From: Staphylococcus simiae
GTDB taxonomy: Bacteria > Bacillota > Bacilli > Staphylococcales > Staphylococcaceae
Length of the DNA: 64,000 nucleotides
Assembly (NCBI RefSeq): GCF_017357005.1
Contig: NZ_CP071589.1
Location: forward strand, 806,001 to 870,000
Direction: 5' to 3'
Below the pieces are notes generated by a model that was not told the DNA's origin, did not search any database, and was given only the letters and a program-made list of their open reading frames with translations. Positions 59,899 to 64,000 of this stretch are shown one piece after another. Position 1 is the stretch's first letter. Each line of letters begins with the position of its first letter. A program made the position numbers and the translations under genes.

Positions 59899-60474
59899 TT
59901 GAAAAAAGAAGTAATTGAATGGATTGTAGCAATTGGTGTCGCATTATTAATTGTAGGTATAATTGGGAAGTTTATAGTTACACCTTATACGATTAAAGGT
60001 GAATCGATGGATCCAACTTTAAAAGACGGTGAACGTGTTGCTGTTAATATTATTGGATTTAAGACTGGCGGTTTGGAAAAAGGTAATGTCATTGTCTTCC
60101 ATGCCAACCAAAATGATGATTATGTTAAACGTGTCATTGGTGTGCCAGGAGATAGCGTTGAATATAAAAATGATAAACTTTATATCAATGGTAAGAAACA
60201 AGATGAGCCATACTTAGGCTATAATACTAGACATAAACAAGGCGATTATATTACTGGAACATTCCAAGTTAAAAATTTAGCAAATGCTAATCCTGAGTCT
60301 AATGTCATACCTAAAGGTAAATATTTAGTGCTTGGTGATAATAGAGAAGTAAGTAAAGATAGTCGTTCATTTGGCTTAATTGATAAAGACCAAATCGTAG
60401 GTAAAGTTTCCTTTAGATTCTGGCCGTTTAGTGAATTTAAATCAAACTTTAATCCAGACAACACTAAAAACTAA
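59899..60474 (+). CDS. spsB: Type I signal peptidase SpsB
   Basis: SpsB removes signal peptides from exported proteins at the outer membrane face. The 191-residue protein has an N-terminal membrane helix (about 7-27), the catalytic serine in KGESMDPTLKDGERV (Ser36), the catalytic lysine in DDYVKRVIGVPGDSV (Lys77) and the conserved box GDNREVSKDSRSFG (about 146-159). The start is TTG with AAAGAGGTG upstream, as in the S. aureus gene family. Essential in S. aureus. Last gene of the VTT-VTT-spsA-spsB cluster. Confidence 0.96.
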   Translation: MKKEVIEWIVAIGVALLIVGIIGKFIVTPYTIKGESMDPTLKDGERVAVNIIGFKTGGLEKGNVIVFHANQNDDYVKRVIGVPGDSVEYKNDKLYINGKKQDEPYLGYNTRHKQGDYITGTFQVKNLANANPESNVIPKGKYLVLGDNREVSKDSRSFGLIDKDQIVGKVSFRFWPFSEFKSNFNPDNTKN

Positions 60475-60596
60475 TCAGCAAGTAGTTAAATAGATAAAGA
60501 ATAAAATGCGTGTTCTATTTATAGAGACCTAGAATTTTGATACACAAAGGAATTTATATTCAATATAATTAGCATTATCTGTTTGAATTTTAAAAT

Positions 60597-60848
60597 GGGA
60601 GTGGGACAGAAATAAATTTTATTTCGTATATGCCCGTCTTGCACATTTAGAGCTAGTTATTTACTAGCTCTTATGCAGTTGCACTAATAGTGCCAACTGT
60701 AATCCTTTAAATTTTTCTATGACGGGTCCCTCCCACCCCGGCAAGACTGACTAGGTTTGCAAAACGTTGATACATCAACATTTTACAAACCAGACAGTTA
60801 CTGCCAAATACTTGAATTTAACTGTGAAATGTTTTTGTTCCAGGCTCT
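60597..60848. repeat. Nested palindromic intergenic repeat, copy 2 (short form)
   Basis: The 252-bp element starts GGGAGTGGGACAGAAATAA and ends TTTTTGTTCCAGGCTCT, with the same backbone as copy 1: CCCGTCTTGCAC facing TATGACGGGTCCC, a GAGCTAG/CTAGCTC hairpin, a GCAGTTG/CAACTG hairpin, TCCCACCCCGGCAAGACTGA and a GGTTTGCAAAA/TTTTACAAACC hairpin. It lacks the two modules of about 55 bp found in copy 1. The stretch between 60475 and 60596 and the one after the repeat up to 60987 show no supported gene. Confidence 0.8.
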
Positions 60849-60987
60849 TAGATAGTCTTACCTGGATGAGTCCCATCATTAAAGAATCTTGTGTGTATGT
60901 TATATTAGCATGCAAGGTGGATATCTATGAAATAATTTCGAAAAATTATTTCTATCCTGATTACAAAAAAGACATTTTAATATCTTG

Positions 60988-61026
60988 AACTCACATTCAT
61001 TATTAAGTTGAATGTGAGTTTTTTAA
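60988..61026 (+). terminator. Terminator upstream of addB
   Basis: AACTCACATTCA (60988-60999) pairs perfectly with TGAATGTGAGTT (61009-61020), followed by TTTTTT. It could end transcription from the spsB side or from a small unseen transcript. Confidence 0.8.
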
Positions 61027-61192
61027 TTATTTTTAGTAGGAAATTTAAGTCAATAGTATTATTTACTAGTGAAATCATGATTAACAGTATGCCAAAGGAC
61101 AATATATGACGCTTTGACATCATTCAAATAAAATTTGGTTTCTGTAGTAATCACTGTGTTAAAATATGAATCAAAGAAAGTGAGGGGTAAAG

Positions 61193-64000
61193 ATGGCGAT
61201 GAAAGCATATCTTGGTCGAGCCGGTACGGGCAAATCGACACAAATGTTAACTGAAATTAAAGAAAAAATGCAACAACAACCACTAGGTGATCCAATCATA
61301 TTAATTGCACCTACACAAAGTACATTTCAATTAGAACAAGCCTTTGTTAATGATAAACAATTAAACGGAAGTTTAAGAACAGAAGTATTACACTTTGAAC
61401 GTTTAAGCCATCGAATTTTTCAAGAAGTAGGAAGCTATACTGAACAAAAATTGTCTAAAGCAGCTACTGAAATGATGATTTACAATATTGTTCAGGAACA
61501 ACAGCAACAGTTGAAATTATATCGCTCACAAGCTGGTTATTATGGATTTAGTGAAAAGTTAGCTGAACAAATTCAAGATTTTAAAAAATATGCTGTCACT
61601 CCCGATCATTTACAACAATTTTTAGATCATCATTCAGTGCAAACACGTACGAAACATAAAATTCAAGATATTGAATTAATTTATCGCAAATTTGAAGAGC
61701 AATTAGCTAACAACTATATTACTGGTGAAGATGCCTTACAATTATTTATTGCTAAAATAGCTGATTCACAGTGGATCACAAAAGCAGACATATATATAGA
61801 TGGGTTTCATAACTTTTCAACGATTGAATATCAAATCATCAAAGAATTAGTAAAGCATGCACGTAATGTCACTGTTTTACTTACAACAGATGGAAATGAA
61901 GATCAATTTAGTTTATTTAGAAAACCGTCTGAAGTATTACGCCATTTAGAAGAAATTGCTAATGATTTACATATAACATTAGAAAAAAGATACTTTAATG
62001 AGGTGTATCGCTTTAACAATAATGATTTAAGACATCTTGAACAACAATTTGATGCCTTACAAATCAATCCTGCTAAACTACAGGGTCATATCCAAATTTT
62101 AGAATCATCTACTATGAGAGAAGAAATTAATGAAATTGCACGTCGCATTATCGCAGATGTAAGGGATAATCACATTAGATTTCAAGATATTGCAATTTTA
62201 TATCGTGATAACAGTTATGCTTATTTATTTGAATCCATTTTACCGTTATATGATATTCCATTTAACATTGATACTAAACGATCAATGACACATCATCCTG
62301 TTATGGAAATGATTCGTTCATTGATTGAAGTGATAGAGTCTAAATGGCATATTAACCCAATGTTACGTTTATTTAAAACAGATGTATTAACGTCAAAAGT
62401 TAAAAATAGTAGCTATTTGATTGATTTACTCGAAAATTTTGTACTTGAACGAGGCATCTATGGTCAGCGTTGGCTTGATGAAGATCTATTTCATGTAGAG
62501 CAATTTAGAAAAATGGGACGCAAAGAACATCAATTAACTGATGAGGAGAGGCAACAATTTGAACAAGTCGTTAAATTAAAAAATGATGTTATCGATAAAA
62601 TCATGTATTTTGAACAACAAATGTCTCAAGCAACAACAGTTCGTGATTTTGCAACTGCTTTTTATGAAAGTATGGAATATTTTGAACTACCCAATCAACT
62701 CATGACTGAACGAGATGAATTAGATGCGAGCGGTAAACATGAAGCAGCTGAAGAAATCGATCAAATTTGGAATGGACTTTTGGGAATATTAGATGATTTA
62801 GTTACTGTATTTGATACAGAGGAAATGACGTTACAAAGGTTTTTAGAGGTATTTGATATTGGTTTAGAACAATTGGAATTTGTAATGATTCCTCAAACGC
62901 TGGATCAAGTTAGTATTGGAACTATGGATTTAGCTAAAGTAGACAACAAACAGCATGTCTATTTAGTAGGTATGAATGATGGTATTATGCCACAACCTAT
63001 ATCTGCATCAAGTTTAATTACTGATGATGAAAAGAAAATGTTTGAACAACAAGCACAAGTTGAATTGAGTCCAACATCAGATATATTACAAATGGACGAA
63101 GCTTTTGTATGTTATATTGCGATGACTCGAGCAAGACAACAAGTGACATTTTCATATAGTTTAATGGGTAATAGCGGAGATGATAAGGAAATTAGTCCAT
63201 TTTTAGAACAAATTAAATCATTATTTAGTGACTTTAAGATTATTAATATTCATCAATTGCATGAAGTTGCTCCGTTATCATTAATGCAACATACGAAACA
63301 AACGAAGATTACGTTATTTGAATCCTTAAGAGCGTGGCTCGACGAAGAAATAGTGGCAGATAGTTGGTTAGATGCTTATCAAGTTATACGTGATAACCAC
63401 CATTTAAGCAGCGGTTTAAATTATTTAATGTCGGCACTAACCTTTGAAAATGAAACAGTACAATTAGGACAAAGACTATCTGAAGATTTATATGGTAAAA
63501 CAATAAACGCCAGCGTATCACGCTTTGAAGGATATATGCAATGTCCATTTAAACATTATGCTTCACATGGTTTACGTCTTAATGAGCGTACAAAATATGA
63601 ATTACAAAATTTTGATTTGGGGGATATTTTCCATTCAGTATTGAAGTATATTTCAGAACGTATTAATGGGGATTTTAAGCATTTGGATATGCGTAAGATT
63701 AGGCAATTAACAACTGAAGCACTTGAAGAAATTCTACCTAAAGTACAATTTAATTTATTAAACTCTTCAGCATATTATCGCTATTTGTCACGTAGAATAG
63801 GGGCAATTGTCGAAACAACACTTAGCGCGTTGAAGTATCAAGGAACTTATTCAAAATTTACGCCCCAATATTTCGAGACAAGCTTTAGACGTCAACCAAG
63901 ATCGGATGAAGAATTAGTAGCACAAACTTTAACAACAACTCAAGGTATTCCTATCAATATAAGAGGCCAAATTGATCGTATTGATACGTATACTAAAAAT
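61193..64000 (+). CDS. addB: ATP-dependent nuclease subunit AddB (RexB), 5' part
   Basis: AddB is a subunit of the AddAB helicase-nuclease that resects double-strand breaks for RecA loading. The window holds 936 codons without a stop; the full protein is usually about 1150-1160 residues. The N-terminal Walker A reads [11 protein letters not shown] (residues 6-16), followed by [16 protein letters not shown] and, later, [19 protein letters not shown] helicase remnants. The C-terminal nuclease domain begins near the window end ([19 protein letters not shown], about 780, includes the first Cys of the Fe-S cluster). The ATG follows GAGGGG. addA is expected downstream. Confidence 0.94.
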   Translation, partial: MAMKAYLGRAGTGKSTQMLTEIKEKMQQQPLGDPIILIAPTQSTFQLEQAFVNDKQLNGSLRTEVLHFERLSHRIFQEVGSYTEQKLSKAATEMMIYNIVQEQQQQLKLYRSQAGYYGFSEKLAEQIQDFKKYAVTPDHLQQFLDHHSVQTRTKHKIQDIELIYRKFEEQLANNYITGEDALQLFIAKIADSQWITKADIYIDGFHNFSTIEYQIIKELVKHARNVTVLLTTDGNEDQFSLFRKPSEVLRHLEEIANDLHITLEKRYFNEVYRFNNNDLRHLEQQFDALQINPAKLQGHIQILESSTMREEINEIARRIIADVRDNHIRFQDIAILYRDNSYAYLFESILPLYDIPFNIDTKRSMTHHPVMEMIRSLIEVIESKWHINPMLRLFKTDVLTSKVKNSSYLIDLLENFVLERGIYGQRWLDEDLFHVEQFRKMGRKEHQLTDEERQQFEQVVKLKNDVIDKIMYFEQQMSQATTVRDFATAFYESMEYFELPNQLMTERDELDASGKHEAAEEIDQIWNGLLGILDDLVTVFDTEEMTLQRFLEVFDIGLEQLEFVMIPQTLDQVSIGTMDLAKVDNKQHVYLVGMNDGIMPQPISASSLITDDEKKMFEQQAQVELSPTSDILQMDEAFVCYIAMTRARQQVTFSYSLMGNSGDDKEISPFLEQIKSLFSDFKIINIHQLHEVAPLSLMQHTKQTKITLFESLRAWLDEEIVADSWLDAYQVIRDNHHLSSGLNYLMSALTFENETVQLGQRLSEDLYGKTINASVSRFEGYMQCPFKHYASHGLRLNERTKYELQNFDLGDIFHSVLKYISERINGDFKHLDMRKIRQLTTEALEEILPKVQFNLLNSSAYYRYLSRRIGAIVETTLSALKYQGTYSKFTPQYFETSFRRQPRSDEELVAQTLTTTQGIPINIRGQIDRIDTYTKN

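Noticed and set aside
60767..60988. 73-codon plus-strand frame in the second palindromic repeat
   Set aside because: It starts inside the repeat, lacks an RBS and its first half is repeat sequence. A shorter start at 60865 also has no RBS.

Overview
The window is chromosomal DNA of a low-GC Gram-positive coccus of the genus Staphylococcus. The gene order (csbD-like, DUF368 transporter, sufCDSUB, CBS-domain mpfA, lipA, yutD/yutE/yutF-like genes, dltXABCD, nfu, sufA, ndh, mnhABCDEFG, ppiB, rocD, gudB, argGH, pgi, spsAB, addB) is the conserved staphylococcal backbone known from S. aureus. Several things point to a coagulase-negative species rather than S. aureus: no glpQ between gudB and argH, an IS1272-like element, two group IIC introns and extra accessory genes. 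I cannot name the species from the sequence alone.

Layout. 1-2.9 kb: end of a methionine-binding lipoprotein gene, a broken small membrane-protein gene, an SDR oxidoreductase plus MerR regulator operon behind a classic MerR-type promoter, a 40-residue membrane peptide, and a SigB-driven CsbD stress protein. 2.9-4.8 kb: a complete IS1182-family insertion sequence. 4.9-11.6 kb: a DUF368 (PopT-type) undecaprenyl-phosphate transporter and the Fe-S assembly operon sufCDSUB. 11.7-13.5 kb: group IIC intron copy 1, sitting just behind the suf terminator. 13.8-15.5 kb: a Fic-domain protein and a large nested palindromic repeat. 15.6-25.1 kb: conserved housekeeping genes including lipA. 25.5-29.7 kb: dltXABCD (D-alanylation of teichoic acids). 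29.9-34.2 kb: nfu, sufA, two NADH dehydrogenase-type flavoproteins and small thioredoxin-like proteins. 34.6-38.1 kb: a degenerate M17 aminopeptidase, an NhaC-like transporter and a thioesterase. 38.1-40 kb: group IIC intron copy 2, same length as copy 1 and with an identical protein. 40-41.2 kb: a frameshifted FAD/NAD(P)-binding protein. 41.5-47.3 kb: the seven-gene Mnh (Mrp) Na+/H+ antiporter operon. 47.4-57.7 kb: kapB, ppiB, an S1-domain protein, an old-yellow-enzyme-type oxidoreductase, rocD, gudB, argGH and pgi. 58-60.5 kb: two tandem VTT/DedA-superfamily membrane proteins and the signal peptidase pair spsA/spsB. 60.6-64 kb: a second copy of the nested repeat and the 5' part of addB (rexB).

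Functionally the window groups Fe-S cluster biogenesis and its users (SufCDSUB, SufA, Nfu, LipA), cell-envelope work (PopT-like and VTT proteins probably recycling undecaprenyl phosphate, DltXABCD, SpsB), ion homeostasis (Mnh, NhaC-like, MpfA) and arginine/glutamate metabolism (RocD, GudB, ArgG, ArgH). The observations most worth a second look are the nested palindromic repeat whose ends resemble the resident IS and which carries removable hairpin modules, the two introns each lodged directly behind an intrinsic terminator, the aminopeptidase that has lost five of seven catalytic/metal residues while keeping an intact reading frame, and a MerR regulator that appears to start at an AUU codon.
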